A stretch of DNA of 64,000 bases from Huiozyma naganishii CBS 8797 (Eukaryota > Ascomycota > Saccharomycetes > Saccharomycetales > Saccharomycetaceae), in contig NC_035931.1 of NCBI RefSeq assembly GCF_000348985.1, positions 186,001 through 250,000 on the forward strand. The letters run 5' to 3'. This document shows positions 1 to 10,917 of the stretch, one piece after another. Under the pieces are notes generated by a model, which was not told the origin of the DNA, searched no databases, and saw only the letters and a program-made list of their open reading frames with translations. Each line of letters begins with the position of its first letter. Within the stretch, counting starts at the first letter, position 1. Position numbers and translations under genes: made by a program.

Positions 1-34
1 CCAACGTGTGTTCCAAATTTTTCCTGTTTACAAT

Positions 35-50
35 GCGAAAGAACCAGAAC
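35..50 (+). promoter_or_regulatory. Histone UAS-like element upstream of H4
   Basis: The sequence GCGAAAGAACCAGAAC matches the S. cerevisiae core-histone UAS consensus GCGAAAAANTNNGAAC except at two positions. This consensus is known as the Spt10 site that gives S-phase histone transcription. It lies about 360 bp upstream of the H4 start codon. A weaker partial match starts near 68. Confidence 0.5.
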
Positions 51-187
51 GGCTAAACTATGTGCAAAGTGCGAAAAACGTGGTCCGCCCTCTCAGAGAG
101 CGAGAAAAAGACAGTTTGTAGCGCAACACGGTTTTTCCTATTTGGGCGCTGCAAGACCAGTATTTTCGCCCCTGCCATAGTTAACCC

Positions 188-203
188 GTTCTGCTGTTTT
201 CGC
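188..203 (-). promoter_or_regulatory. Second histone UAS-like element
   Basis: On the minus strand this reads GCGAAAACAGCAGAAC, again two mismatches from the histone UAS consensus. Repeated UAS copies in either orientation are usual in yeast histone promoters. Function is inferred from the motif and from its place upstream of histone H4. Confidence 0.45.
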
Positions 204-299
204 ATTTGTTCGTCGTCGCTTTGGGGAGCACTTCCCTCATTCACGTTGTGCGCTGTTTTGGTTGCGAACGTTCATTCTTCTGTTGTCCTGAAGAATCCT

Positions 300-307
300 T
301 ATAAATA
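300..307 (+). promoter_or_regulatory. TATA box of histone H4
   Basis: TATAAATA lies 102 bp upstream of the H4 ATG, a normal yeast TATA-to-ATG distance, and downstream of both UAS-like elements. Confidence 0.55.
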
Positions 308-405
308 CGGGCGTGTCCTGCTACTTTCTTCCCTCTCTTTCTTCCCTTGTGCATGTCATAACGGAAGGAAAAGAAAGCAACAAATCAAAGCAAATAAATA
401 AATAA

Positions 406-720
<315 letters not shown>

Positions 721-1188
721 ATATATTCCCCCCTCTCTACAAAAAAATCATATATACCACACATTTTCACATTCTTCTAACGCAGAGCGCAATAGGAAAG
801 TAATTACTATCATCATACTTCTATATACCAATACAACATAAATGTACTATAATATACCATTCAATTTTCGAAAGTGTTAGGTCAGGGAACTCTTAGAGGG
901 TTGATTGACCTCTGTACAAAGTGACTGTACCTCTTGTGCACCTCAATATCTTCAGTTTCGCGTCTGTTTACTTCTTTTCTTTTCTTTTTTTTTTAATTCA
1001 ATTTTTTCCTGTTGTTGTTTTCCTCGAGCATTGCAACAGACTCATTGAATTGATTAACCTAGATATTGGAAATAGCAGATGGAAACATTGCACCGACGGG
1101 GTATTTAAGAATTGACCGCACAGATTTATTTGGAGTTTCCCGAGAAAGGGAAACAATTGACCGTGGCGACAGGTCTCAAGATAATCGA

Positions 1189-3522
1189 ATGTACAATCAA
1201 CTAGGTAGACATTCTCCTCTGGAAAACATAACAAAACGGTACGAGGGTTCCGTAGCAAAGGGTGGGTACCCAGCTCCGAGCACCAAGTTCAATGTACCAA
1301 TGTCTAAGGAGAGACATGCCTCGATGATGAGCGATGTCTCTCTGTATCCAGATAGCATACAATCTAGCGAGAGTACGTTATCTGTAGCCTCCATCCTCAC
1401 GAATGGCAGACTCCTGGATAAATTGGAGCTCACAGCTGACGATGAGTTGCTGCTGCAGAAGATCTTGCAAGATGAACAAAATGGGGGGGATATCACCGAT
1501 GGACAAGATGAACCACATATTCTGGAGGTGGGTAAAATTAGCATGCCTGCGTCACAGTTTCGTTCTTTGAGGGACAAAATCAGTGGATTGCCTGATGCGA
1601 ATGGAAATACGCGTACGGGCACCGATGACGGTAACAATGGCCTAAGGACCTTACTAGAGAGGCATGCTGTAGTCAAGGATAAAACTTTGACGACCAAAGT
1701 GGAGCAACACTATGCTAACACGTCAAGATACTCGTACATTGTCGAGGAAAGTGAATTAGACCGGCTAAGTTTCCAAGATATGTCCATGCAAAACGCGTTA
1801 CCCTCGTCAAACTCAAGTAGGAACATTTCAGGTAGGACAACAAACACAGCTGCTTATTCACTGGGTCAGCCCAACAGGAAAACTCGAAATGGTGCCAATG
1901 GAGGTGTCAACATAGATCATTTTAGAGTGCCCAGTAGTAACATCTATGGTACTCGAGATTTGAACGATAAAAATCGAGGCGGTTTGGATGCGGAATCCAA
2001 AGCTGCAATTGAGTTGCAACTCGTTATGGGACGGGATATCTATTTTCCGACTAAGGTAAATAAGAGCTCTGGAGATGTGCCGCGTCATTATTACCACAGT
2101 CTAGTGGACGGCACTGCCTCGCGGGGGAGAAGCAGCTCCACAATCAACAGAATTGGAAGTAATGGGAGTGGGACGAGTAAGGACACACAGTTTTCTAACT
2201 ACCCACAATTATCTCAACCTAATACCCAGTCATCGTGTGACACTGAAACGAACTCTCCTGTATCTTCAACTTCAACTGATAAGCAACACATCTCATCAAC
2301 ACCAAGTCGACCCCGTTCCACGTCTAACCTGACGTCGAAGTTCTATTCCGAATTCACGCAGCCATCGAGCCCAGTTGTCAAGGAACACAAAAAAAAGAGT
2401 TCACTGTCATCCTTGAAGAATTTGTTTAAAACACCAAAGGGTAGAAAATCACCAACAGAAAACAAGAGTTCACAGAATAGTACCCACTCCACAATTAAAG
2501 GTAGTTCTCGTGATAACTTAAACGACACAGCATATTCCTCCTCCGTGAACGATTCCCCATCTCCTCTTCAGTCAAAGAATATTTCCCAATACATATTCCC
2601 ACCGAACCCTTTGGTACACACCAAACCCATGTCAAGCTTGCTGCGATATTCGAACCCAACAGAACCTCCAGCGAAATCCATTGCTCAATTGGCAGACCAT
2701 TCTCCCTTAAATGGGAGGGAACGTCCCCCATTCAGACAGCACAAGTCCTTCTCTCATATTCCACAGAGCGACACGCTCGTGATAAGCCAGGTTCCAAGTC
2801 ATAAACGGACAAAGTCCAGCCTAATCTTTCCTCCAAGACCGTCAGAAACTGGGCTCGGTCCGGACCTTGTCCAGCATCAAGTAATGGATGAACCCAGTCC
2901 CGCACTGGTTAGAGATGAAACAAGTGCTAGTCTGAATCACAGATTAGTTCTCTCGGCTATTGATATGCGCAAAGAAGGTAAATTGGAGGCGTCAGCTGAA
3001 AAGTTGAGTAAGGCATGTCAAAAGGGTAATAAAACTGCTTTTTTGTTATATGGCCTCGCTCTAAGGAATGGTTACGGCGTAGCTAAGGATATGGAGAAGT
3101 CGTTCCTCTACATTTCACAGGCTACAGGTATTCAATCTCTCGAAGTAGAGATTTTTAAAGCTGAAGTAAATCCGTTTGAACTGGAAAGAGATCAAAGTAA
3201 AATACCCGAAAAAATCGAAGAACCTTTAGTGCCGGCACTATATGAATGCGGTATATCGTATTTGAAGGGATTTGGGGTCCACAAAATTGACGAGTGGAAG
3301 GGACTGAAGTTTCTTGAGAAGGCTGCATCGTTGGGGCACGTTGATTCCATGTGTTTGAGTGGGATTATTTGGTCTCAAAATAGCTCCGATGAACACCGAA
3401 GGAAAAAGGACATTGTGAAAGCCGCTTCCTGGTTCAGACTAGCGGCAAAGGGTGGTGCTGATTTGATCGGATCAGACTGGCTATATAAGAAAAAATATTT
3501 GAAGCTTGCCGAAAAGAGGTGA
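1189..3522 (+). CDS. DSF2: DSF2-like protein with C-terminal Sel1-type repeats
   Basis: A 777-residue protein. About the first 580 residues are rich in Ser, Asn, Thr and Pro and look disordered. The last 190 carry Sel1/TPR-like repeats: helical pairs with small-residue motifs such as YGLALRNGYGVAKD, then CGISYLKGFGVHK, then a third at the end. DSF2 (YBR007C) was named as a deletion suppressor of mpt5, and its biochemical role is not known to me. Placement between H4 and UGA2 matches YBR007C between YBR009C and YBR006W. The frame is open further upstream, but the first in-frame ATG is at 1189. An out-of-frame ATG at 1079 would open a short uORF if transcription starts before it. The call rests on synteny plus domain type. 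Confidence 0.72.
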   Translation: MYNQLGRHSPLENITKRYEGSVAKGGYPAPSTKFNVPMSKERHASMMSDVSLYPDSIQSSESTLSVASILTNGRLLDKLELTADDELLLQKILQDEQNGGDITDGQDEPHILEVGKISMPASQFRSLRDKISGLPDANGNTRTGTDDGNNGLRTLLERHAVVKDKTLTTKVEQHYANTSRYSYIVEESELDRLSFQDMSMQNALPSSNSSRNISGRTTNTAAYSLGQPNRKTRNGANGGVNIDHFRVPSSNIYGTRDLNDKNRGGLDAESKAAIELQLVMGRDIYFPTKVNKSSGDVPRHYYHSLVDGTASRGRSSSTINRIGSNGSGTSKDTQFSNYPQLSQPNTQSSCDTETNSPVSSTSTDKQHISSTPSRPRSTSNLTSKFYSEFTQPSSPVVKEHKKKSSLSSLKNLFKTPKGRKSPTENKSSQNSTHSTIKGSSRDNLNDTAYSSSVNDSPSPLQSKNISQYIFPPNPLVHTKPMSSLLRYSNPTEPPAKSIAQLADHSPLNGRERPPFRQHKSFSHIPQSDTLVISQVPSHKRTKSSLIFPPRPSETGLGPDLVQHQVMDEPSPALVRDETSASLNHRLVLSAIDMRKEGKLEASAEKLSKACQKGNKTAFLLYGLALRNGYGVAKDMEKSFLYISQATGIQSLEVEIFKAEVNPFELERDQSKIPEKIEEPLVPALYECGISYLKGFGVHKIDEWKGLKFLEKAASLGHVDSMCLSGIIWSQNSSDEHRRKKDIVKAASWFRLAAKGGADLIGSDWLYKKKYLKLAEKR

Positions 3523-4046
3523 GGTGATTATCAAATATAGCCGTACTGACTACCTTTTGTAGCTTCAAGTATTGGCAATTGTAACATTTCTAAATAATAT
3601 ACTAATATAAATATTTCTTCAATTATCTTTGAAAAAAAAAGGTGCCAAAGCTCATATTAAATCCACCTTAAGGTCCGGGTTTACTATCCGTTCTCAACAT
3701 TGAATTACTACTAACCCTGTAAAGTGCTTGTTCAAAGATTCCAAAGATATAAATATATGTTTTGATGATTTAGTTTTTTCGCAAGAACCTTTACATGTTA
3801 TGACTGTGTTTTCTATTGAATTTCCAGTAGACCTCAGCTTGAGCTTGATTATTGCAACCACCTATTGAACTTATTCTCCGGGTTATGAAACAACAAGATT
3901 AAGTTAGAATAGATCAAGTTTGGTTTTTGTTTCCTTTGTTTATTAATTTTTTTAAGCTTGGGTACTTTGCTTAACTTTTCAAAAGGTTATAAAACAAAAA
4001 CTATAAAAAAGTGTAAAAGTTAATCATTGGTGAGCTTCAATTAAAT
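3523..4046. other. Convergent intergenic region DSF2-UGA2
   Basis: About 520 bp of AT-rich sequence between two convergent genes. It has T- and A-rich tracts suited to 3'-end formation on both strands. I see no gene, tRNA or repeat. Confidence 0.6.
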
Positions 4047-5543
4047 CTAAAGTCTTTTCGGTAAAGAGCCAAAATTTATGGTCTTTACTATTGTGTAGTC
4101 TTCAATACCATACAACGAACCTTCTCTACCAAAACCCGACTCTTTGACACCACCAAATGGAACAGAAGCATCCGAAAACAAGCCCGTGTTACACGAGACC
4201 ATACCAGTTTCCAAAGCCTCAGCTACAGTGAATAAAGTATCCACATTTTTAGAAAAGACATAGGCAGCCAACCCAAATTCAGTATCATTTGCGTATTGAA
4301 CGACTTCCTCAGTGGTATCAAACTTAAATATGGGACATAGAGGTCCAAATGTTTCCTCTTTGGCCACAATCGCATCGTTTGGAACATGAGACAGAATACA
4401 AGGTGCGTAAAAATTCTCACCCAAATCAGGTATAGGTCCACCTTCAATGATGACTTTTGCTCCCTTATCAACAGCATCCATTTTATGTTGTTGAACCTTT
4501 TCGACAGATTTGGTGTTAATCAAACATCCATGAGTGGACTTCTCGTCTAGTCCTGGGCCAATAGTAAATTGCTTCACTTTCTCTGCCAATAAAGAGCTAA
4601 ACTTGTCGATTATTTTAGAATGAACGTAAATTCGGTTGGCGCAAACGCAAGTTTGACCTAAGCCTCTAAACTTACAAGAGATAACTTGAGCGACTGATTC
4701 TTCCAAATCTGCGTCCTCAAAGACAATAAAAGGTGCGTTACCACCAAGCTCCAGTGAAAGTTTCTTCAAAGTAGAGGACGATTGCTTCATCAGAATCTTA
4801 CCTACACTGGTCGACCCGGTAAAGGTCACTTTCTTCACTTTTTTGGACTCGCATAGTTTCAGACCGATCTTTGGGGTGTTCTTACTCCCTAGGACGACAT
4901 TAACGCATCCCTTGGGAAAGCCAGCCTTTTCGCTTAAATAAGCCAAAGCCAAAGCAGATAGAGGGGTAGAGTGATCTGGCTTGATGACAACAGTACAGCC
5001 AGCAGCTAAGGCAGCAGCAGCCTTCCTGGTGATCATAGCGCTGGGGAAGTTCCAGGGACAAATGATACCGCAAACTCCAACAGGCTGTCTCTCAGTAATC
5101 ACCCGGTTAGTTGGGTTTGAAGGTTGAATGGTGGCCCCATAGATTCTAGGAGCCTCCTCTGAGTACCACTGGAAATACGAGGCTGAGTAACTCACTTCTC
5201 CCCTGGAGTCTGCCAAAGCCTTACCATTTTCCCAGGAGATAATCTTGGCCAAATCCTCTTTGTTTGCTATCATTAAATTGTACATGTTCAACAGCCATTG
5301 CGATCTTTGCCTTGGATTGGTGTTCTTGTAACTCTTGAACGCATCATAAGCAGCATCCACTGCCGTGTCCACAATAGACGGGTCCTGGTCAGGCAGTCTT
5401 GCAATCACCTCCCCTGAGGCTGGGTCATTAACCTCATAGTAATCCTTTGACTTGTTATCCCAGATCCCATTGATGTAGCACCCGTCCCGAATTAGTTCTG
5501 GGTTATCGAACGTAGGCTTTGGAAAATTCTGGGCTGGAGACAT
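4047..5543 (-). CDS. UGA2: Succinate-semialdehyde dehydrogenase [NAD(P)+]
   Basis: A 498-residue aldehyde dehydrogenase, against 497 in S. cerevisiae Uga2. It oxidises succinate semialdehyde to succinate, the last step of GABA use, and contributes to oxidative-stress tolerance. Visible motifs are the general-base Glu in LELGGNAPF (about residue 264), the catalytic Cys in RGLGQTCVCANRIY (about 298), the nucleotide-binding FTGSTSVGK region and the C-terminal GFGREGSLYGIEDY. The start is an ATG in MSPAQNFPKP. It sits between DSF2 and RCR1 as YBR006W does. Several GATA motifs upstream fit nitrogen-catabolite control, which is inference. Confidence 0.95.
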   Translation of the reverse strand: MSPAQNFPKPTFDNPELIRDGCYINGIWDNKSKDYYEVNDPASGEVIARLPDQDPSIVDTAVDAAYDAFKSYKNTNPRQRSQWLLNMYNLMIANKEDLAKIISWENGKALADSRGEVSYSASYFQWYSEEAPRIYGATIQPSNPTNRVITERQPVGVCGIICPWNFPSAMITRKAAAALAAGCTVVIKPDHSTPLSALALAYLSEKAGFPKGCVNVVLGSKNTPKIGLKLCESKKVKKVTFTGSTSVGKILMKQSSSTLKKLSLELGGNAPFIVFEDADLEESVAQVISCKFRGLGQTCVCANRIYVHSKIIDKFSSLLAEKVKQFTIGPGLDEKSTHGCLINTKSVEKVQQHKMDAVDKGAKVIIEGGPIPDLGENFYAPCILSHVPNDAIVAKEETFGPLCPIFKFDTTEEVVQYANDTEFGLAAYVFSKNVDTLFTVAEALETGMVSCNTGLFSDASVPFGGVKESGFGREGSLYGIEDYTIVKTINFGSLPKRL

Positions 5544-6080
5544 TAGATAAAAGTTATGGTTCTTGTGTAAGTGCTTTCCACTGCTCTACTGCCTGAAGAG
5601 AAAATGCAAAGTTGATCCCGTTTATCTAAACCAATAGATTAAAACTTGCCTGGATCTACTATTTAAGTATCTCACTGTGGCCTTATTATCCCAAGACAAC
5701 AAACGGTGCCTTAAGATTGCAGCTATCTGATCCCTTATCTTTTTATTATCAATTTTTTTATGAGTCGCAAGTGATAGTCCGATAGTCGCATTTTGCTGAT
5801 AGGTAGTGTGATTGCGTATGGTGACAGGATAACTGGAATGGACCGTATAGTGAGTGGGTGGAATACCCAGGAAAACAGTTCCAACAAACCATAAGAGCAG
5901 GTGAGTTTGCATGGAAAAGTGCTTCTTGTTACTATTATTCTTGAATATTACGAACTTATTCACTATAAAATAAACTAGGGATGGGGTGGAGCTATGTGGG
6001 GGATGTGTTTGCTGCTTGCTTCTCTACTATCCACAAAAGAAAGTGGCATTAATTAAGGTCTGTTTGTATTGCTTTTACAG
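5544..6080 (-). promoter_or_regulatory. UGA2 promoter with GATA motifs; 3' flank of RCR1
   Basis: About 540 bp upstream of UGA2. On the UGA2 strand GATAA or GATAAG occurs at about 5622-5626 and 5734-5739, with further GATAG/GATAA cores on either strand near 5775-5830. These are the core sites of Gln3/Gat1-type nitrogen regulators. No coding sequence is convincing here. GATA cores are short and frequent, so this is suggestive only. Confidence 0.35.
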
Positions 6081-6794
6081 TCATTTCAACTTGGCTTTAT
6101 GTGGCCTGCTGACCTCACGAGGTTCTGTGGGTGATCCTTCTGATATGGCCGTTTCTTCAGCAGATCTTCCTACCCTATTATGCTGATCATCTGGTAGTGG
6201 CGACACTGTACGTGGTGAAGACGGCCTTGGGTAAGCGGGTCTAGTGAGACTACCACTATCGTCATCGAATACGGACGTGTCGTTCTCGTTTTCCTGCGTT
6301 CGCAGAGCAGCAGTTGCAGGCTCAGCCACGATAGGGTTCCCATCCGCATCCCTCGCGTTAGGTACCTCAGAAGTCTTTTGTGGTAGTGGTGGGTAATCCG
6401 CCTTATCATTACGGTGGAAATCGCCCCTCTCGTCGTAGTACCCTAAATCCTGCTCGTTGACCTCTGCAGTGTATTGGGGCACATAATCTTGGTTTGCACC
6501 ACTATTGTACTGGTTCTGAGACTGTCTGTACGAGGGAGGCGTGAACCACGCAGTGCCTCTTATCGGGGCCTGCCCGACTTTTGACCTCCTCCAATTTATT
6601 CGAATCGTGTTCAAGCATATGAACAGGATACCAATACCGAGCAGTACGAACAGGATCCACCTCCCCCACTCCCAACCTGAACCTTCCCCCCAATATAAGT
6701 CACTGTAGTCTGACTCATTTTGCCTTACATAGAGCAGCTTTGGTGTGAACTCCGGTGTCCCTTGAACCCCGTAGTTTTGATTATCGATTAACAT
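6081..6794 (-). CDS. RCR1: RCR1-like single-pass membrane protein, PPxY adaptor
   Basis: A 237-residue protein. Rcr1 is an ER/endosomal membrane protein linked to Congo red resistance, chitin deposition and Rsp5-dependent sorting of plasma-membrane proteins. One hydrophobic segment (about residues 43-62, WILFVLLGIGILFICL) is followed by basic residues, then PIRGTAWFTPPSY with a PPxY motif for the Rsp5 WW domains. The cytosolic tail is long, acidic and Pro-rich. The same PIRGTAW-TPPSYRQS block occurs in the paralog at 27751. The first ATG is at 6794; an upstream in-frame TTG is not taken as a start. It lies between UGA2 and GPI18, as YBR005W does. Confidence 0.88.
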   Translation of the reverse strand: MLIDNQNYGVQGTPEFTPKLLYVRQNESDYSDLYWGEGSGWEWGRWILFVLLGIGILFICLNTIRINWRRSKVGQAPIRGTAWFTPPSYRQSQNQYNSGANQDYVPQYTAEVNEQDLGYYDERGDFHRNDKADYPPLPQKTSEVPNARDADGNPIVAEPATAALRTQENENDTSVFDDDSGSLTRPAYPRPSSPRTVSPLPDDQHNRVGRSAEETAISEGSPTEPREVSRPHKAKLK

Positions 6795-7311
6795 ACGGTC
6801 GAATAACGGGAACTGTAGCAAAAAAATCGATCTATATATAAATGTATAAGCCCAGTATGTTTTTACACCTACAGATTATGGATACCATACTGTAAGGGGA
6901 AGTCTTACGGACTCCATATACATTTATATAGTCGATGCCCAAAAAGACACTTGTATTCGAGAAATGAATGAGGAAAAAAGGCACCCTTATTATTAGACGT
7001 TTCTCAAGTGCAACAAGAAAAAGAGAGAGAAAGACGGGATTGTTAGCGAGTACTACAATACTTTGACCCTGAGAGTAAGTGGTGTTCACTGACAACCTTG
7101 GGAGTCCGTCCAATTGACCTTGTGCAGTGGCTTGGCCCTATAATTGTAGCGCAACCTCTGTATAAAAAACTTGGCAAGCTGACTTTTTCCCAAATTACCC
7201 GGTGACGCTAAGCGATGACGACTTGTGGAGAGTATTGAAGAGGTGTCAAGTGCTAGTCGGGCCTGTCTTGGTGGATGGTACTGAAGTGGGGAAGGTACCA
7301 CTACATTGGGG
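6795..7311. promoter_or_regulatory. Divergent promoter region RCR1 / GPI18
   Basis: About 515 bp between two divergently transcribed genes. It includes short TATATA-type stretches near 6832-6840, upstream of RCR1. The open frames here are antisense or non-ATG and not convincing. I see no specific regulator site that I would defend. Confidence 0.4.
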
Positions 7312-8628
7312 ATGGCTGTGCGATGGGGCGATACTTCTCTACCGTACGTTAAATTGGCAGGAACGTTTGTCTTGTTCCGCTTTTCACAGTATGCGTTGGT
7401 AATTGCGACCCCGAGTAAACCATTCGATGACTCTACCTCTATTCTATTGAACAATCTGGTCCACGACCCAATCGTTACTAGCAGCTGGTGGAATACCACT
7501 CTTTGGAATAAACTGCTGCATTGGGATGCTGTATTTTTCATTAAGCACATGGTAACCATTGGCGATGGTGCTACCAATTACGAACACGAATTTGCGTTCT
7601 CGAAATTCTGGGCTTGGTGTGTGCAACAACTGATCCCAATACAAAGTCAAACAGATTTTTATTACATTTTGAAGACTGCTGTATTAGTGACCAATCTACT
7701 ACATCTATTTTCTGTTTTGATACTATACGAATTGACAAGGACCGTCTTTGGTAAAAATGACCGGTTCAACTTTAGAGTGGCTCTACTGTTCATATTTTCT
7801 AGCGGTGCTGGATTCTTTACCACATTTTACTCGGAACCCTTGTCGTTCTTCCTAGCGTTCCTCGGGTTATGGTTCCGTGAGGAGGCTTTACAAACAAAGG
7901 GTCCTTACAAAGTCGATTGGACTGATTGGCCATTGTACACAGTGGGGACCACTCTATGTTTCACACTGGCTACAGTTAACAGATCGAACTGTATTTTATT
8001 GGGTATTTTCTACCTGTATGACTGCTACAGGATGATTAGACACAGGCTCTTACTCAAAGTGGTATTTTTCCCACTTCTTAGCGGCTTCTTAATGCTACTT
8101 GGGGTTTTATGTCAGTGGTACTACGTGCCCTATCTACAGTTCTGTCCCGAAAGGGGCGAATGGTGTGACACCTCTGTGTGGTGGGTATTCACGAGACAGT
8201 CAATGTACGCTTACATCCAGTCTGAATACTGGGGGGTTGGTTTTTTGAAATATTGGACTGTGAACAACTTGCCCAATTTCTTGTTTGCGGTACCGAGCGT
8301 CGTTATATTGGCGAAGGCAGTAAGATTCTACGGGTTCCAAAGGGGGGACCCCATAGCACAGTCGCTGAGACCCTACTGCATTGTGACCGTGATGTTATTG
8401 TTTGTGATATGTTTCTGCGCTCACGTCCAAATTATAAACAGGGTGGTCACTTTCCTTCCGATACATCTATGGTACATCTGTGACCAATTGGAGAGGGACA
8501 GAACGCACGCTTTGAAGGATGGTGTTCCGGTCCAGGAGGATAAATTATTGAAATGGTACGTATACTGGTTGATGTTTTGGATCCCCGTACAAACTGTCTT
8601 ATTCGCATCATTTCTGCCGCCGGCCTAA
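7312..8628 (+). CDS. GPI18: GPI mannosyltransferase II (PIG-V family)
   Basis: A 438-residue polytopic membrane protein, against 433 in S. cerevisiae Gpi18. It adds the second, alpha-1,6-linked mannose to the GPI anchor precursor in the ER lumen, acting with Pga1. Many hydrophobic segments run through the whole length. The early luminal stretch with LLHWDAVFFIKH fits the conserved W-D-A/S-x-(F/Y) motif of PIG-V enzymes, and FYSEPLSFFLAFLG is another conserved block. The ATG at 7312 is preferred to an in-frame TTG six bases upstream. The position beside RCR1 matches YBR004C. Confidence 0.93.
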   Translation: MAVRWGDTSLPYVKLAGTFVLFRFSQYALVIATPSKPFDDSTSILLNNLVHDPIVTSSWWNTTLWNKLLHWDAVFFIKHMVTIGDGATNYEHEFAFSKFWAWCVQQLIPIQSQTDFYYILKTAVLVTNLLHLFSVLILYELTRTVFGKNDRFNFRVALLFIFSSGAGFFTTFYSEPLSFFLAFLGLWFREEALQTKGPYKVDWTDWPLYTVGTTLCFTLATVNRSNCILLGIFYLYDCYRMIRHRLLLKVVFFPLLSGFLMLLGVLCQWYYVPYLQFCPERGEWCDTSVWWVFTRQSMYAYIQSEYWGVGFLKYWTVNNLPNFLFAVPSVVILAKAVRFYGFQRGDPIAQSLRPYCIVTVMLLFVICFCAHVQIINRVVTFLPIHLWYICDQLERDRTHALKDGVPVQEDKLLKWYVYWLMFWIPVQTVLFASFLPPA

Positions 8629-8793
8629 CCCGGGGGCGGGGGCGGTAGGCGCATATGGTTTGTGCTTTATGTTAGTTACATACATACATGGTATATACGT
8701 ATGGGTGATGAACGGACATTAGATCTAGAGAAAAGTCTTGTTGTGTATGTCTCTCCCCGCCATTCGAGCTAATAGTTGCTTTGGTGTTGGAAA

Positions 8794-9420
8794 CTATTTG
8801 TTCAATTCTTGAGCCTTTTCGAATTCCTCTTTGAATTTGTCCGCGTTTTCTTTGTTACCAAATCTGATAGCGAAAGTGAATGCTTCAGCTGGCCCCTCTG
8901 CGACATCTGCTGTGCAACTGTAGACCCAAGATCTGTCAGAACCGATGTTTGGTTTCAAAGTGTACTCAGGTGCAATGATATGGTTAGCGCAAACTTTCAA
9001 AGTCTTGTCTCTTCTCATCAACAGTCTCACTTTCCCAGTTTCTTTATTCTTCAAGAACTTACAGTCCCCAGTACCACGTTCTTTCCATTCTTTATTTTCA
9101 GAGTCAAACTTGAACAACTTTGCCCTAACTTTGAACAAAACATCCTCGTCCTCCTCCATGGTCTTAACGTCTACTTTCTCCAAGTGTACCACTGGCTCAA
9201 AATGAACATCTGGTTCCTCATCGCCTTCCCCTTCCTCCTTCTTCTCCTTGTCTTCATCCTTATCATCCTTCACATCACCGTCATCCTTCTTGGTCTCAGC
9301 CTTCTTACCACCGAACATGGAGAAGACAGCAGAACTTGGCGGCTGTGGTGCAGCAGCCTTGTCATCGGAGGCAGCTGGGGCAGCAGGGGTAGTAGCAGCG
9401 GGTTTAGTAGTGTCAGACAT
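8794..9420 (-). CDS. YRB1: Ran-binding protein 1
   Basis: A 208-residue protein, against 201 in S. cerevisiae. It binds Ran-GTP (Gsp1) and stimulates GTP hydrolysis with RanGAP, so releasing export complexes in the cytoplasm. Residues 1-70 are Ala/Lys/Asp/Glu-rich and low in complexity. The rest is one RanBD1 domain: [20 protein letters not shown], then [30 protein letters not shown] and the C-terminal helix. Codon bias is that of a well-expressed gene. It is the only gene of this stretch from the chromosome IV set (YDR002W) that lies left of NTH. Confidence 0.96.
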   Translation of the reverse strand: MSDTTKPAATTPAAPAASDDKAAAPQPPSSAVFSMFGGKKAETKKDDGDVKDDKDEDKEKKEEGEGDEEPDVHFEPVVHLEKVDVKTMEEDEDVLFKVRAKLFKFDSENKEWKERGTGDCKFLKNKETGKVRLLMRRDKTLKVCANHIIAPEYTLKPNIGSDRSWVYSCTADVAEGPAEAFTFAIRFGNKENADKFKEEFEKAQELNK

Positions 9421-10917
9421 AATAGTGCAGTGAGTTTCTGGCGAGGGTCCCTACTGTAACCTTGGATTCAAGACACCTCTAAACAGCGTGGAAGATGTTC
9501 TTAGACGTGATTGCATTACCTCGGAATAATAAATCTCTGTATTTGTTTGCCGTTGACAGCGATGCACAGCGCGACAGAAACAGAGAAAATTTTCCAAAAG
9601 TGGTGTGTGGGTGCTGTCACTGTGCACGGCAGCGGGTGGTTGCCCGGACGCAGTGTTTCTGCTGTGAGAGACGGCTGGGAGGGCATCTCTGAGAGGGAAG
9701 AGCAGTTGGGTGACAGTGTGGTGCTACTACGAGTGATGCTACTACGAGTGATGCGACGAATGTTCCCACGGGGGGGCACTCCAAGAGCATTTATGTTTCT
9801 TTTAATTACACTTTTTCACATCAAGCTGTAGAAACTCTAGAGTAATTACGAGTCTTAGCAATGATGGAATATCGTGGGTTTTCTGTATGAAAGACATATA
9901 GAAGAAAGTTAGGAGAAGAAGCATGAGGCGAGGGATTCCAATTGACAAAATATGAACTCCTTATACAGTTATTTCTGGAAGAGTGGGCCGGAACTCGGTA
10001 TCTTGAGCCCACTGCTTTCTGCACGTAGCAGTTTGCGATTTCGTATACAAACCAGCAATTTCATGCGACCGAGCCTTCTCAAAAAGCCTTCGTAAAGTCA
10101 GCTATTTCACCTGGCAATGCCGCATGTATGTTTTGTGAGGGTTTTGTGAGGGTTGGCATTCCCAAAATTTCAAAACTGCACCGATACAGTTTTATATTAC
10201 TCGGAATGATTTGCTTTTTTGCACAGTAGAGACAAAGCGTAGCCCTTTTTCTTATTGCAAGTTGAGCACAGTTTGCATTTCAAGTGCTGTCTGCAGCTTA
10301 CGGGAGCTGGCCACAAGTGGCACTGTTATCACCGGCATAATCACAGCAGGGACCCTTGTTGGTCAATAGGCGAACAGAGTACTGTTGACATTATCAACGC
10401 AAAAAGTATCTCCCTACAGCAGTACCGTCAATCGTATATTATGGCTATCACTGGTTCCAAGAGATTCTTTACCCTAGATCTAGAATTTCTTCAACAGAGA
10501 GTTCGAGATTCAATGAGTTGACCGTGCTGCTTATGAGCAATTCATTACCAGCACTTTCATCTTCCAGAGTGCCTTCTATCGTTGAATATCCTTTTCAGTT
10601 AGCTAAATCCTCTTTCACTGTTAACAAAAAGGGGCAATGGTACTGAAAAGGTATTCCAGAACGTTGTGATGGGAAACCACTAGTGTCGGATCGCGGTGCA
10701 TCAACAGTGTGAAATTTGCTGGTACTTTCTGGTAACAACTCGAAATCACAAAAGTCTGAAATACGAATATCCACTTTCATCTCATGCGCCAGACGCATCA
10801 CCGTCACCTCGAATACCGACTCCCAGAATTGCCAGAATTGTATTACTTCCTTAACCAGGTTTTAACACTTTTTAACAATCCTCGACGATTAATACCCTAG
10901 TCGGCGGACCGTCTTCA
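9421..10917. other. Long gene-poor region left of NTH
   Basis: The spacer from YRB1 to NTH is about 2.4 kb, unusually long for a yeast. This part holds no gene I can name. On the minus strand an open frame of about 85 codons runs from about 10865 to 10595. It has no good start codon, but its composition is protein-like. Two short direct duplications are present: a 15-bp unit at 9723-9752 and GTTTTGTGAGG twice near 10131-10152. It may contain gene or transposon remains too decayed to recognise. Confidence 0.4.
9723..9752 (+). repeat. 15-bp tandem duplication
   Basis: GCTACTACGAGTGAT occurs twice in direct succession upstream of YRB1. It is probably a simple replication-slippage duplication. 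Confidence 0.8.

Noticed and set aside
1066..1188. Extended upstream starts (TTG/GTG) for DSF2 and likewise for RCR1, GPI18, COQ1, IPP1, the GRX gene, SLX5, HOS3, BEM3, AIM10, TOA1 and the dehydrogenase gene.
   Set aside because: Nuclear yeast genes start at ATG almost always. In each case the first in-frame ATG gives a length close to the S. cerevisiae protein or the expected N-terminus.
10131..10152. GTTTTGTGAGG repeated twice, considered as a repeat-array unit.
   Set aside because: There are only two adjacent copies without spacers. It is a slippage duplication, and CRISPR arrays do not occur in yeast nuclear DNA.
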